Assembly: GCA_030005635.1 (NCBI GenBank)
Contig: JARUHP010000010.1
Location: 1-64,000, forward strand
DNA length: 64,000 nt
Direction of reading: 5' to 3'
Source: Deltaproteobacteria bacterium IMCC39146
GTDB taxonomy: Bacteria; Desulfobacterota; Desulfuromonadia; Desulfuromonadales; BM103
Below are positions 1 to 9,664 of the stretch, in pieces. Each line of letters opens with the position of its first letter. Position 1 is the first letter of the stretch. The position numbers and the translations under genes are program-made. The notes below the pieces were generated by a model that was not told where the DNA came from, made no database searches, and saw nothing but the letters and a program-made list of their open reading frames with translations.

Positions 1-2576
1 CCATTCTGCGCAGTGAGGTCAAGGCCGTTGAAGGTATAGGAACCACTGCTGGCGTTGATGTTGACCCCATCCCCGGACGTGGTGCTGATAGTCGTTGGCC
101 CGGAGAAATTTGCGTTACCGGTGCTGTCGGTGACAGCAATGCCTGCCCCCTGTGGATTGTTGATCTCTACGGAGCCGTAAAACTCTATGTCTCCATCTGT
201 GCCGTTGGCTATGTCAATGCCGTTACTGCTGCCGTCGAGAGAAATGGTGTTGCGAAAGGAGTAGCGACCGTCGGCATTATCAAACTGAAACCCAGCCCCG
301 GAGTTGGCCGTCGAGGTTGTGTCAGCGCTGAAGTCTATCGTACCCGTATGCCCACCTTCGACCGTCACGAGAGCCCCGGTGCTGTTCTGAGTCAGCGAAC
401 TATTGTTGGCAACTTTAACCACAGCACTGCCGCCTGTGACATAGAGGTTGCTCGAAGTGCTGTCAGCAATTCTGACTGAATTTAGATTGATGGTTCCGGT
501 AGAGTTGTTTATGTGTACCCCATAGGTGTTTCCAAAAAGATCGACGTTGCGCACATTGATCTGCCCAGTCAAGTTGTTTACAAGAAGTCCTACACCCGAA
601 GGAAGAATGGTCAAATTGGAAATTTCTGTATTTTCTGCAGTGCCAATTGTGTATCCAGAAGCATTCTGCAAGATAGGTGCTGATGACCCTGTTGAAAACC
701 GTGGCAAAAGAACCGATCCCAATTGATCGGTTTCTATAAGATGATGGGCTCCGTCAGAATCTCCCAAAAGCCGCTGGTTGGCAGAGAGATTTATGCTCTC
801 ATCATTGAATATGCTGTCTGCATGGACAAGGACAAATTCAGTCGGCGCACCAGATGCTCCTGTCAAGGCTCCATAGGGAGTTTCAAAAGTACCTTCCCCA
901 CCAGCCCCGTCTGAATTGACGTGGGTGAACTCGAGAACTTCTGAATTGAATGTTAAGGGGGTCGTTTTATTCTCACGAACAGTAACAATGTCGGGATCAC
1001 GTACAACACGCTCTGTCATGCGTTCCTCGAGAGTGGTCATCGTCGGTTTCGGTTGAGAAACAAGCTTCTTGCCAAAAGGAATGCGAAGCCGGCCAGTGAC
1101 ATAGTAATCAGTGCCGCGAGCGTCATCATTGCTGATTTCGCCGCCGAGCTCAAAGAACGAATTGTTCCAATCAAACATGTCTGGAAAGCGAACCTCTAGG
1201 CGTGCTTTTGGCCCGGTGATATCGTCAACACCGGAAGCAGTAAAGTGGTAGCCACCAAGGTATGCCCTAAGTTCTGGCTTGTAGGGGGTTGAGATGAGTC
1301 CGCCGAGTTCAAAATCAAAGCCGCTCAGCGATTTTTCAAAACTGGCTTCGTACAAGAGGTAGTTTCCTGAGTAAAAAAAGCCGCTGGATCCACGGGTCCC
1401 GGAGATCTCTTCTGTGTCTTCGTCAGCGAGATAGACGTTGAAGCGAGTGTCATAATTGACTGATAACGCTTCGAGGCCAAATGTCCATTGACGGAAAGAG
1501 TTATTGTGCCTGGTTTCACGTTTATCGTGGTAAAGATAGCCGCCAAGAATCAGGTCCTTTATGATCTGCCTGTAACCCAGCCCCAAATTGCCCTCTTGAG
1601 CGTCATTATCGTCAATCTGGAAGCGTAAATCTGTAAAAAGCATCCTGTCGGCGCCTTGTAGTATTGGTATAAACAGACTCGCCTCACCAAGGACTCTCTC
1701 GTTGCCGAGCTTGCTGATTATGTCTAGATGAGGACCCCAAAGTTTATCCTGCTTTTTCTCCGGGGGGGATGCCTCTGTTAACGTTTCGACCTCTGCGAAG
1801 GCTTTCTCTACGTTCTTTTCTGAATCTCCAGGCTTTGTGTCAGTTGCCGTGATCTCAGGTGTGCTTGTTTTAGGCGCTACCGAACGGGCTGACCCTGCGC
1901 TGGGAGCCGCTTGAGTTTCTGAAGCCTGCTTTGTCTGCCCTGCCAATTTCGCGTCAGGAATTTGTGTGGTTTTTGAGGGTGAGAACCACTCCCCTATGCT
2001 GCTGAAAATGGTCTTTGCGACGACTGGCTCGGAGGGGGAACCCTCGGGTTTTTCCTTTTTAGAGTCAGGAGATTGCTTACTTATGAGCTCCGAGATGGGT
2101 GCTTCGGTGCTTGTTGCGTATTGTTCAAGCAGATCGAGTCCGTTCGCGCTCAGAAGGAGTTCCTGATACCCTTGAACAAGTTGTTCTTTCAACTCGTTGC
2201 CCAAGTTTTCTCGTGCCGCCAAGACCATTTGTGCTTGTTCTGATTCGTTTGATATTTGCAGCGTTGCAAGTGCGCTGAGCTTTCCCTTGGGCTGCTGGTC
2301 GTACGTATCCTGCGAGATCAGAGCTGCGTCCAATTTGTTGAACTTTATCAGCATACTGAGCAATGTTGTCTTGCTGGAGTAACTATGCACAGCAACTTTA
2401 TCGCCAAAAGCACCGTCAATCTGCTTGGCCAGTTCACGGTTCTGCTCAGAGGCTTGCCCTGTGCCTTGCGAAAAACTGACACCGAGCAAGGCGCGTGCGC
2501 AAGCGGGCTGGGCGAGTATTAGCAGAAAGAGACAGGATAGAAGTAAAGCCGGGAGAGCCTTGTTAAAACATTTCAT
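1..2576 (-). CDS. Inverse-autotransporter-like outer-membrane protein (3' end outside window)
   Basis: The frame stays open from an ATG at 2576 to the left edge (858 codons), so the C-terminus is missing. A signal peptide (residues 1-27, core LLLSCLFLLILA, end AQPACA) is followed by about 120 residues resembling part of a periplasmic binding-protein fold (GVSFSQGTG, DAALISQDTY), then a Ser/Pro/Thr/Lys-rich linker. From about residue 275 to 520 there are alternating amphipathic strands like the intimin/invasin inverse-autotransporter barrel (NLGLGYRQII, LGGYLYHDKR, RLRIPFGKKL). After 'VTVRENKTTPLTF' the rest is an Asn/Ser/Gly/Thr-rich pattern typical of a right-handed beta-helix passenger. GGTGG lies 9 nt before the ATG. 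Likely a surface protein, with the barrel in the outer membrane and the passenger exported. The family assignment rests on reading the pattern, not on a search; the N-terminal binding-like domain is unusual for the family. Confidence 0.75.
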   Translation of the reverse strand, partial: MKCFNKALPALLLSCLFLLILAQPACARALLGVSFSQGTGQASEQNRELAKQIDGAFGDKVAVHSYSSKTTLLSMLIKFNKLDAALISQDTYDQQPKGKLSALATLQISNESEQAQMVLAARENLGNELKEQLVQGYQELLLSANGLDLLEQYATSTEAPISELISKQSPDSKKEKPEGSPSEPVVAKTIFSSIGEWFSPSKTTQIPDAKLAGQTKQASETQAAPSAGSARSVAPKTSTPEITATDTKPGDSEKNVEKAFAEVETLTEASPPEKKQDKLWGPHLDIISKLGNERVLGEASLFIPILQGADRMLFTDLRFQIDDNDAQEGNLGLGYRQIIKDLILGGYLYHDKRETRHNNSFRQWTFGLEALSVNYDTRFNVYLADEDTEEISGTRGSSGFFYSGNYLLYEASFEKSLSGFDFELGGLISTPYKPELRAYLGGYHFTASGVDDITGPKARLEVRFPDMFDWNNSFFELGGEISNDDARGTDYYVTGRLRIPFGKKLVSQPKPTMTTLEERMTERVVRDPDIVTVRENKTTPLTFNSEVLEFTHVNSDGAGGEGTFETPYGALTGASGAPTEFVLVHADSIFNDESINLSANQRLLGDSDGAHHLIETDQLGSVLLPRFSTGSSAPILQNASGYTIGTAENTEISNLTILPSGVGLLVNNLTGQINVRNVDLFGNTYGVHINNSTGTINLNSVRIADSTSSNLYVTGGSAVVKVANNSSLTQNSTGALVTVEGGHTGTIDFSADTTSTANSGAGFQFDNADGRYSFRNTISLDGSSNGIDIANGTDGDIEFYGSVEINNPQGAGIAVTDSTGNANFSGPTTISTTSGDGVNINASSGSYTFNGLDLTAQN

Positions 2577-2660
2577 TAATGATGACCACCATTTGGATAG
2601 CTAAAAGAAACTTTTTTAGAATAGCGCATTTTGTGGTTAAAAATCAAAGGTGTTCTAAGC

Positions 2661-2695
2661 ATCAGGCCCCGGAAGAAAATCTCCCGGGGCCTGAT
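2661..2695 (-). terminator. Probable intergenic terminator hairpin
   Basis: A perfect 12-bp GC-rich stem (ATCAGGCCCCGG / CCGGGGCCTGAT) with an 11-nt loop lies 22 nt after the stop codon of the 629-residue binding-protein gene. The T-tract is weak, so it may work poorly as an intrinsic terminator. It separates the heat-shock operon from the autotransporter gene. Confidence 0.55.
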
Positions 2696-2716
2696 GTTAA
2701 GTCTGTGTGATTTGTA

Positions 2717-4606
2717 TTAATTGATCTGGACAATCGTGCCGTTTTGCACCTGCAGCAGGAAGAGGACCTTGTCGGCTTCGCCAATAAAGTCAAAGCGGGT
2801 CGCTCCGGTAACTCCCGGGTAATTCTGCATCTGCGCTAGAGCGCGGCGCAGATCTTCGCGACTTTGCAGTTGCGGATCGTTGAGCAGGGTCAGCAAAATT
2901 CCGGCGGTGTCGTAGCCCTGTGCCTCCAGGATCGTCGGTTCTTCCTGATAGCGATCAAAGGAAAGCTCGACAAATTCCTGGATGAAGGGATAGCTGCTGT
3001 GGCGGAAAAAGCCATCAGTAAAGACCGCGCCTTCGACAAACTGACGGGCCAGTTTAGGGAGCTCGGCGTCGTTCCAGCCGTTGGTGCCGAGCAGCTGGAT
3101 GTTCTCCAGTCCATAAAAAGCCAATTGTGGTGCGATCAGGCTGATGCGGTCCGCGTAGTCAGGAACAAAGAGTGCTTCAAAGGGGGGAGGCTGCTCTTCC
3201 TTTTTGACGAAATCAGGGTGATTTGGATCCGTCGGTGGCTCTTCTTCATCCGGCCCGTTCGGGTCGAGTCCCCGCAGAGACCTGACCTGGTATCGGAAGT
3301 CGGTCTGGTCGGTGAGGTAACTCTCTTCTGCGATGATTTCACCGCCGCGTCGCAACACCTCTGCACGGAAAAGTTCGGCAAGCTGTTCGCCCTGACGGGT
3401 TTGCGGTTTCATAATGCCGAATTGATAGAAGCCACGTTCTTCAATGGCGTAATCAAGAAGCGCACGAACCTGCAACTGTGGTGTCAGCGCGTTGCGGAAG
3501 GTGTAGAGGCTGGAGCCGGCCAGACCTTCTCGTTGCGACATGGTTAAGAGAGGGGTCCTCTCCTGGTTGGCTCTTCTTACTGCTCCCTGAGCTGCATTGC
3601 CGACCAGAGGCCCGGCAATGCCCAGAACACGGTCACTGATGGCCAGCTCTGCGACCTGTTGTGCGGCAACCATCTCGTCACCCGCTGTGTCACGGAAAAT
3701 GAAGCGCACCGGCATGTGTGGACGGAAAACTTCCAGGGCCAACTCCATGCCGCGTTGAACACGTTTACCGAATGCGGCGTAGCGTCCGCTCAGGGGTAGT
3801 AGGACACCTATGGCCCGTTGAAATTGGGTCGGGTCGGAGAGTTGCGATTGCAAGGCCAGGGCTTCTTCGTGGTAGGCGAAGCCGGCCGGAGCCATCATTG
3901 CGGCAGATACCCATTCCTGCGCCAGTTCTTTTTGTCCGGCAGCGAGAGCTCTCCAACCAAGCTGCAACATAGCCAGATAAGCAACGGGTTTGTTGTGATA
4001 CATGAAGGCAGCTTCGGCCAGGTCTGCTTCGTTGAAGCGAGCACTCAGCAGGGTGTAGATACGAGCCAGAACTTCCCGGGGTGTCTCGGCACCTTCAACT
4101 ACCAGGCCCTGCTGATAGAAGTAGAGTGCCTTGTGAGGTTCTTCAAGAAGGGTAAGCCCTTCAGCAAGATGCAGGTAGCGCGCTTGACGTTCAGGCAAAT
4201 CCAGGCTCTGCGTTTCCAGTTGCAGGAGTTGGTCCACCGCGCGCGTTGCATCGCCCATCTGCAGCAGTAGTTCGCTCTGTAACAGGGTGGTGGCAGGGCT
4301 CTGGCCCTCTGCTGATATCTTGTCAAGATAGCCGACCGCTGTGGCGGGGTCTCTCTGTTCATTATGGATGCTGGCCAGATAGTAGTAGGCCTGATCAATC
4401 AAGCTGGAGTCGTGATGGCTGACCACGAAGCCTCGTAGCAGCCCGGCGGCTTCATTGAACTGGCCGGTCTGGTAATAATCAACAGCCTTTTGCATGGCAA
4501 GCTCAGCCTGCGTGGCAGCAGCTTCAAGCGGTTGTTGCGCCAACGTATTCGATACACTGACAGACAAGAACGCAAGCAGTAAGAGGCTGATGATCTTAAG
4601 GCGCAT
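2717..4606 (-). CDS. Periplasmic TPR plus LivK/LppC-like binding protein (PBP-activator type)
   Basis: 629 residues. A signal peptide (residues 1-23, ending NTLAQQ) has no lipobox Cys, so the protein is probably soluble in the periplasm. Residues about 35-230 form TPR-like helical repeats (YYQTGQFNEAAGLL, YYYLASIHNEQRDPATAV). From about 265 comes a type I periplasmic binding fold, opening with 'IGVLLPLSGRYAAFGKRVQRG' and matching the LppC/LpoA and branched-chain amino-acid receptor families. In gamma-proteobacteria the TPR-plus-LivK arrangement is LpoA, an activator of penicillin-binding protein 1A; whether this homologue does the same is inference. Its ATG shares one base with the dnaJ stop (TAATG), so it is translationally coupled to the end of the heat-shock operon. 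Confidence 0.8.
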   Translation of the reverse strand: MRLKIISLLLLAFLSVSVSNTLAQQPLEAAATQAELAMQKAVDYYQTGQFNEAAGLLRGFVVSHHDSSLIDQAYYYLASIHNEQRDPATAVGYLDKISAEGQSPATTLLQSELLLQMGDATRAVDQLLQLETQSLDLPERQARYLHLAEGLTLLEEPHKALYFYQQGLVVEGAETPREVLARIYTLLSARFNEADLAEAAFMYHNKPVAYLAMLQLGWRALAAGQKELAQEWVSAAMMAPAGFAYHEEALALQSQLSDPTQFQRAIGVLLPLSGRYAAFGKRVQRGMELALEVFRPHMPVRFIFRDTAGDEMVAAQQVAELAISDRVLGIAGPLVGNAAQGAVRRANQERTPLLTMSQREGLAGSSLYTFRNALTPQLQVRALLDYAIEERGFYQFGIMKPQTRQGEQLAELFRAEVLRRGGEIIAEESYLTDQTDFRYQVRSLRGLDPNGPDEEEPPTDPNHPDFVKKEEQPPPFEALFVPDYADRISLIAPQLAFYGLENIQLLGTNGWNDAELPKLARQFVEGAVFTDGFFRHSSYPFIQEFVELSFDRYQEEPTILEAQGYDTAGILLTLLNDPQLQSREDLRRALAQMQNYPGVTGATRFDFIGEADKVLFLLQVQNGTIVQIN

Positions 4607-5724
4607 TAGTCGAACAACTCCTTGACCTTGTCGAAAAAGCTTTTCCCCATTGGGTGAATATCTTCGCCGGCTTCCTTGGCAAATTCGCTGAGCAGTTCCT
4701 TCTGGCGAGAAGTCAGGCTGGTGGGTGTCTCCACTCGTACGATGACGAGTTCATCACCACGGCCATATCCCTGTAGAACCGGTATTCCTTTGCCCGCCAG
4801 TTTGAAAATCTTGCCGCTCTGAGTGCCGGCCGGAACCTTGAGTTTGACTTTGCCCTCCAGCGTTGGCGCTTCCAGCTCACAGCCGAGTGCGGCCTGTGGA
4901 AAGGAAATCGGAATCTCGCAAATCAGGTCGTTGCCTTCCCGCTGAAAGATCGGGTGATCCTTAACCGTAATCACAACATAAAGATCGCCGGCTGGGCCAC
5001 CCTTGGCCCCGGGCTCACCTTCACCATTCATCTTGAGACGAATGCCCGATTCTACACCGGGTGGTATTTTTAAGGAAAGGGTCTTTTGCCCGCGGGTTAA
5101 ACCTGTGCCCCGGCAGTCTTTGCAGGGGTCAGAGATTTTCTTGCCCTCGCCGCTACAGTCGGGGCAGGTGCGGGTCAGAGAAAAGAAGCCTTGCTGGAAG
5201 CGCACCTGGCCGTTGCCGGCACAGGTGCTGCAGGTTTCGGCACTGCTGCCTGGCTTGGCACCGGAACCGTCGCAGGTCTCACACGGTTGGTGGCGTGGTA
5301 CCTGGATCTTGGTCTCGAGGCCAAAAGCGGCTTCTTCAAAGTTGATCGTCAGGTTGTAGCGCAGGTCATCTCCACGTCTGCCGCCGCCGCGACGACCACC
5401 GCCTCCACCACCGCCGAAGATATCACCGAAGATATCACCGAAGATGTCTTCAAAGGGGGCCCCACCAAAGCCTCCGGAAGAAAAGCCCCCGCTCTGCTGG
5501 TCAACTCCGGCGTGGCCGTATTGATCGTAAAGGGCGCGCTTCTGTCCATCAGAGAGAACTGCATAGGCTTCGGAAAGTTCCTTGAAGCGTTCTTCTGCAT
5601 CTTTATCGCCGGGATTTTTGTCGGGATGACATTTCAAGGCCAGCTTGCGATAAGCTTTTTTGATCTCGGTGTCACTGGCGTTCTGGTTGACTTCAAGTAT
5701 TTCGTAATAATCACGTTTGGCCAA
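4606..5724 (-). CDS. dnaJ: Chaperone DnaJ
   Basis: 372 residues, normal for a class I DnaJ. J domain at residues 1-70 with the HPD motif at 33-35; a Gly/Phe-rich region at about 75-120 ([18 protein letters not shown]); a zinc-binding domain with four CxxCxGxG repeats ([32 protein letters not shown]); then the C-terminal substrate-binding domains. It stimulates DnaK ATP hydrolysis and delivers unfolded proteins in the cytoplasm. It follows dnaK after a 125-nt gap holding a hairpin, and overlaps the next gene by one base. Confidence 0.98.
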   Translation of the reverse strand: MAKRDYYEILEVNQNASDTEIKKAYRKLALKCHPDKNPGDKDAEERFKELSEAYAVLSDGQKRALYDQYGHAGVDQQSGGFSSGGFGGAPFEDIFGDIFGDIFGGGGGGGRRGGGRRGDDLRYNLTINFEEAAFGLETKIQVPRHQPCETCDGSGAKPGSSAETCSTCAGNGQVRFQQGFFSLTRTCPDCSGEGKKISDPCKDCRGTGLTRGQKTLSLKIPPGVESGIRLKMNGEGEPGAKGGPAGDLYVVITVKDHPIFQREGNDLICEIPISFPQAALGCELEAPTLEGKVKLKVPAGTQSGKIFKLAGKGIPVLQGYGRGDELVIVRVETPTSLTSRQKELLSEFAKEAGEDIHPMGKSFFDKVKELFD

Positions 5725-5780
5725 AATAGTATCCTTGCGGCGAAAGCGAACCCGACCTGTCCACGGGTAAAACGGGGAAA

Positions 5781-5828
5781 GGCCAGAGGCTCAAGGAGAG
5801 CATATATTGCTCCCCCGAGGCTCTGGCC
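5781..5828 (-). terminator. Hairpin between dnaK and dnaJ
   Basis: GGCCAGAG/CTCTGGCC arms extended by a partly paired inner stem, just after the dnaK stop. The downstream tract TTTCCCC is only weakly T-rich. It may attenuate transcription into dnaJ or stabilise the upstream mRNA rather than stop all transcription. Confidence 0.5.
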
Positions 5829-5849
5829 TGATCTGTCCCTGTTGCTGGT

Positions 5850-7757
5850 TTATTCTTTCTTTTCGTCGTCGACTTCTTCGAACTCTGCGTCAACGACATC
5901 GTCCTGCTGCTCGTCGCCTTCAGCACCGGCGTCGCCGGCTTCAGCTTCACTCTGGGCCTGCTTATACATAACTTCGCCCAGTTTCTGTGAGACTGTTGCC
6001 AAGGCTTCGGTCTTACTCTTGATCGCTTCCGAATCTTCACCCTCCATGGCGGTCTTGAGCTCCTCGAGAGCAGTTTCGATACTCTTCTTGGTCTCATCGT
6101 CAACCTTGTCGCCATGCTCTTTGAGAGCTTTTTCTGTGGTGTAGACTAGACCGTCGGCCTGGTTGCGAGTTTCGATCATTTCACGTTTTTGCTGGTCTTC
6201 AGTAGCGTGCAGCTCGGCATCCTTGACCATCTTTTCGATCTCATCGTCGGAAAGACCGGATGAGGCTGTGATGACAATTGACTGTTCTTTGCCGGTGCCG
6301 AGGTCTTTGGCGCCGACGTTGAGGATGCCGTTGGCATCGATGTCGAAGGTGACTTCAACCTGAGGCACACCGCGCGGTGCCGGTGGAATGTCTGTCAGTT
6401 CAAAACGACCGATCGTCTTGTTGTCGTTGGCCATCTCACGCTCGCCCTGCAGGACATGTACAGAGACTGCCGGTTGATTGTCGGCTGCGGTGGAGAAGAC
6501 CTGGCTTTTCTTGCAGGGGATGGTGGTGTTCTTCTCGATCAGCTTGGTCATGACGCTGCCGAGAGTCTCGATGCCCAGCGAAAGCGGGGTAACGTCGAGG
6601 AGCAATACGTCTTTGACGTCGCCCTTGAGAACGCCGCCCTGGATCGCGGCGCCGATGGCGACGACTTCGTCAGGGTTGACACCCTTGTTGGGTTCCTTGC
6701 CGAAGATCTCCTTGACCTTCGCCTGGACCGCCGGCATACGGGTCATGCCGCCGACCAGGATGACGTCGTCAATATCGGAAGCAGACAGCCCAGCGTCCTT
6801 GATGGCTGTTTTGCAAGGGCCGGTCAGCTTCTTGAGCAAAGAGCTACAGATGCTTTCAAGCTTGGCACGCGTCAACTTGATGTTGAGGTGCTTGGGGCCA
6901 GAAGCGTCTGCTGTGATAAAGGGCAGGTTGATGTCAGTCTCCATGGAAGAGGAGAGCTCGCACTTGGCCTTTTCGGAACCTTCCTTGAGGCGCTGCAATG
7001 CCATCTTGTCACCGCGCAGGTCAATGCCCTGGTCTTTTTTGAACTCATCCGCGACGTAATCGATAATCAGTTGGTCGAAGTCCTCACCACCGAGGAAAGT
7101 GTCGCCGTTGGTCGACTTGACTTCGAAGACGCCGTCGCCGAGTTCGAGGATGGAGATATCGAAGGTGCCGCCACCGAGGTCAAATACGGCAATCTTCTCT
7201 TCTTCTTTCTTGTCGAGGCCATAAGCCAGTGCGGCAGCGGTCGGCTCGTTGATAATACGCAAAACATTCAGGCCGGAGATCTTGCCGGCGTCCTTGGTGG
7301 CCTGACGCTGGGAGTCGTTGAAGTAGGCCGGTACAGTGACGACTGCATCGGTGACCGTCTCACCCAGGTAGTCTTCAGCGGTCTGCTTCATCTTCTGCAG
7401 GATCATGGCTGAGATTTCAGGAGCGCTGTACTGTTTGCCGCGCACTTCCACCCAGGCGTCGCCATTGTCAGCCTTGACAATCTTGAAGGGGCTGATCTGG
7501 ATATCCTTTTTGACTGCTTCTGAGTCAAACTTACGACCGATCAGGCGCTTGATAGCAAAGAGGGTGTTTTCCGGGTTGGTGACAGCCTGGCGCTTTGCCT
7601 GCTGTCCAACCAGCCGCTCACCACTCTCGGAAAAAGCCACCATCGAGGGTGTGGTGCGGGTTCCTTCCGCGTTGGCGATAACCACTGGCTCGCCACCTTC
7701 CATAACGGAGACACAGGAATTTGTTGTTCCCAGGTCGATACCTATAACTTTACTCAT
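5850..7757 (-). CDS. dnaK: Chaperone DnaK (Hsp70)
   Basis: 635 residues, full length. The N-terminal ATPase domain begins '[20 protein letters not shown]', with '[14 protein letters not shown]' and '[13 protein letters not shown]' as the other nucleotide-binding signatures. The linker '[18 protein letters not shown]' leads to the substrate-binding domain and a helical lid ending in an acidic tail ([17 protein letters not shown]). It is an ATP-driven foldase working with DnaJ and GrpE in the cytoplasm. A strong AGGAGG-type ribosome site precedes the ATG. It sits third in the HrcA-regulated operon. Confidence 0.99.
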   Translation of the reverse strand: MSKVIGIDLGTTNSCVSVMEGGEPVVIANAEGTRTTPSMVAFSESGERLVGQQAKRQAVTNPENTLFAIKRLIGRKFDSEAVKKDIQISPFKIVKADNGDAWVEVRGKQYSAPEISAMILQKMKQTAEDYLGETVTDAVVTVPAYFNDSQRQATKDAGKISGLNVLRIINEPTAAALAYGLDKKEEEKIAVFDLGGGTFDISILELGDGVFEVKSTNGDTFLGGEDFDQLIIDYVADEFKKDQGIDLRGDKMALQRLKEGSEKAKCELSSSMETDINLPFITADASGPKHLNIKLTRAKLESICSSLLKKLTGPCKTAIKDAGLSASDIDDVILVGGMTRMPAVQAKVKEIFGKEPNKGVNPDEVVAIGAAIQGGVLKGDVKDVLLLDVTPLSLGIETLGSVMTKLIEKNTTIPCKKSQVFSTAADNQPAVSVHVLQGEREMANDNKTIGRFELTDIPPAPRGVPQVEVTFDIDANGILNVGAKDLGTGKEQSIVITASSGLSDDEIEKMVKDAELHATEDQQKREMIETRNQADGLVYTTEKALKEHGDKVDDETKKSIETALEELKTAMEGEDSEAIKSKTEALATVSQKLGEVMYKQAQSEAEAGDAGAEGDEQQDDVVDAEFEEVDDEKKE

Positions 7758-7828
7758 GATAAGAATCCTCCTTAAAGATTCGGTTTATTAGTTGTTTTAA
7801 TGCGTCCGGACGTTACTCGCCGGTCGCT

Positions 7829-8434
7829 TTATTCTTCTGTGCCTGTTTCAGGGGCCTTGGCTACCATGACCAGCGCCGGACGCAAGAGCCGGTCGTGTAA
7901 CAGATAACCCTTCTGGAATTCTGTGACGACGGTGTTGGGTGCCTGCTCTGCTGACTCGATCTGGCCCATGGCCTGATGCAGGTTCGGGTCAAAATCCGTG
8001 CCGATGGCATTGATCGCTTTGACGCCAAAGTCTTCCAGAGCTTTGCGGAACTGGGTGATCGTCATGTTGACGCCTTCGAGGAGACCCTGGTTGTCGGTCT
8101 CTTCCTGAGCGGCGTGTTCTATGGCACGCTCGAGGTTGTCGAGAACCGGGACCATCTCCTTGAGCAGTCGGTCATTGGCAAAACGGATCGCGTCTTCCTT
8201 GTCGCGTTGGTTGCGTTTGCGAGCATTCTCAAGATCTGCCCGTTCACGCAAATAGAGGTCCCAGTTTTTGCCGGCTTCCGTACGCATAGCTTCAAACTCA
8301 TTCTGCAGAGCTGTCAACGGGTCGATTTCTACTTTAGCCTCAACCTCTTCAGCAGTGTCTTCAATGACTTCTTCGGATGCTTCTGGTGCTGTCTTCAGCT
8401 CCGTTACCTCTTGTTTTTTACTTTTCTTGGCCAA
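7829..8434 (-). CDS. grpE: Nucleotide exchange factor GrpE
   Basis: I place the start at TTG 8434 (product MAKKSKKQEV...), because AGGAGAGG lies 7 nt upstream; a longer in-frame start at 8467 would lie inside hrcA and lacks such a site. The protein is then 201 residues: a charged acidic N-terminus, the long coiled-coil helix (RERADLENARKRNQRDKED), and the beta-wing ending 'GYLLHDRLLRPALVMVAK', the GrpE signature. It promotes ADP release from DnaK. It lies between hrcA and dnaK in the heat-shock operon. Confidence 0.95.
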   Translation of the reverse strand: MAKKSKKQEVTELKTAPEASEEVIEDTAEEVEAKVEIDPLTALQNEFEAMRTEAGKNWDLYLRERADLENARKRNQRDKEDAIRFANDRLLKEMVPVLDNLERAIEHAAQEETDNQGLLEGVNMTITQFRKALEDFGVKAINAIGTDFDPNLHQAMGQIESAEQAPNTVVTEFQKGYLLHDRLLRPALVMVAKAPETGTEE

Positions 8435-8447
8435 GATTTTTCCTCTC

Positions 8448-9488
8448 CTAATCGTTATCTGTATCAAGCAGGCGGCTAATTAGACTCGCCGTGTAATCGA
8501 CAATTGGAATAATGGTTGCGTAAGGCATGCGGTTCGGGCCGATGACACCCAGGGTGCCGAGGGTGCCGCGCTTGCCCGAGTAGGCCGCTGTAATCAGGCT
8601 GCAATCAGAAAGCTCAGTGTGTTCTGTCTCGCTGCCGATAATGACCTGAACCCCTTTAGTCTCGAGGCCGCGGTCAAGCAGTTCGACCAATGCACTTTTT
8701 TGCTCAAAGGTCTGGACGATCCGTTTCATACAGTCCAGGTCGGAGAATTCTGGTTGCTCAAGGAAGCGGCTGGTGCCCTCGATAATCACGTCACCGTTCG
8801 ATTCGTCGACCAGCGCGGCGCTGGAAAGAGTGAACGCCCGTCGCATCAGCTGATCATAAAGCGCCTTTTCCTGCGCCATTTCGGTGATGATACGGGTACG
8901 GACGTCCTGAATGCTCAGGCCGGTCATGGTCTGGTTCAGGTAGTTGGTGATCTTTTCCAGTTCTCTGGGTGACAGGTCCTCATCAACTTCGACCAGTTTG
9001 TTCTGTACCAGTCCCGATTGGGTCACGAAGACAGCCAGAATCAGGCGAGGTGAAAGTTTGACGAACTCAATGTGCCTGAAAATAGTCGTCTTAAGGCGAG
9101 GGATCATAACCAGACCGGTATAGTGAGAGATTGACGACAGCGTCCTGCTGGCTTCGCGCAGCATGTCCGTCATCTGCAGTCCCTGCTGGCGATATTGCAG
9201 CTCAATCCGGTCTTGCTGGCGGCTGTCCATTTCGCTGACGCGCAAGATGGTATCAACGTAGAACCGGTAGCCCTTCTCGGTAGGAATTCTGCCCGCAGAA
9301 GTGTGTGGCGAGACCAGGTAGCCGAGATCTTCGAGCTCTGCCATGACATTGCGCACCGATGCCGGAGACAGCTTGATACCCTGATTCTGAGTCAGGGCTT
9401 TTGAGCCGACCGGTTGGGCGGTTGCAATATATTCCTCGATGATGGCCTCGAGGATTTTCTGACTTCGATCCGTCAGTTTTACTGCCAT
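8448..9488 (-). CDS. hrcA: Heat-inducible transcription repressor HrcA
   Basis: 346 residues. An N-terminal winged-helix region (LTDRSQKILEAIIEEYIATA, SPASVRNVMAELEDLGYL, SAGRIPTEKGYRFYVD) is typical of HrcA, followed by a GAF-like domain and the C-terminal 'GVIGPNRMPYATIIPIVDYT'. It binds the CIRCE operator and represses the chaperone operon until heat stress; its folding depends on GroEL in the species studied. It is the first gene of the operon, directly downstream of a CIRCE element, so autoregulation is expected. Confidence 0.97.
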   Translation of the reverse strand: MAVKLTDRSQKILEAIIEEYIATAQPVGSKALTQNQGIKLSPASVRNVMAELEDLGYLVSPHTSAGRIPTEKGYRFYVDTILRVSEMDSRQQDRIELQYRQQGLQMTDMLREASRTLSSISHYTGLVMIPRLKTTIFRHIEFVKLSPRLILAVFVTQSGLVQNKLVEVDEDLSPRELEKITNYLNQTMTGLSIQDVRTRIITEMAQEKALYDQLMRRAFTLSSAALVDESNGDVIIEGTSRFLEQPEFSDLDCMKRIVQTFEQKSALVELLDRGLETKGVQVIIGSETEHTELSDCSLITAAYSGKRGTLGTLGVIGPNRMPYATIIPIVDYTASLISRLLDTDND

Positions 9489-9540
9489 GATGAACTCCGC
9501 GAAAAAAGCTCAAGCCGGCTAACCCGGCCCGTTAAAACAC

Positions 9541-9567
9541 TTAGCACTCCTTCTCTTTGAGTGCCAA
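9541..9567 (-). promoter_or_regulatory. CIRCE operator (HrcA binding site)
   Basis: TTAGCACTC, 9-nt spacer, GAGTGCCAA: the CIRCE consensus with a single mismatch in the second arm. It lies 53 nt before the hrcA start and about 10 nt downstream of the promoter -10 box, a placement that would block transcription. Confidence 0.93.
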
Positions 9568-9576
9568 AGCACGGTC

Positions 9577-9605
9577 AACATAACAATGGCAATTGCCTTT
9601 GTCAA
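9577..9605 (-). promoter_or_regulatory. Sigma-70-type promoter of the hrcA-grpE-dnaK-dnaJ operon
   Basis: On the minus strand, a perfect -35 TTGACA (9600-9605), a 17-bp spacer and -10 TATGTT (9577-9582). The CIRCE element follows at once. A housekeeping promoter plus CIRCE suggests HrcA rather than sigma-32 control. Confidence 0.8.
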
Positions 9606-9664
9606 GGGACGCAATGTGATTTTATGGGAGCAGGGTAAGGGTCGGTCTTGCAAAGGAAATCTTC

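Noticed and set aside
5191-7412. Long plus-strand open frames of more than 300 codons (5191-6144, 6456-7412)
   Set aside because: They lie antisense to dnaJ and dnaK, lack ribosome sites and have no family pattern; they result from the codon bias of the real genes.
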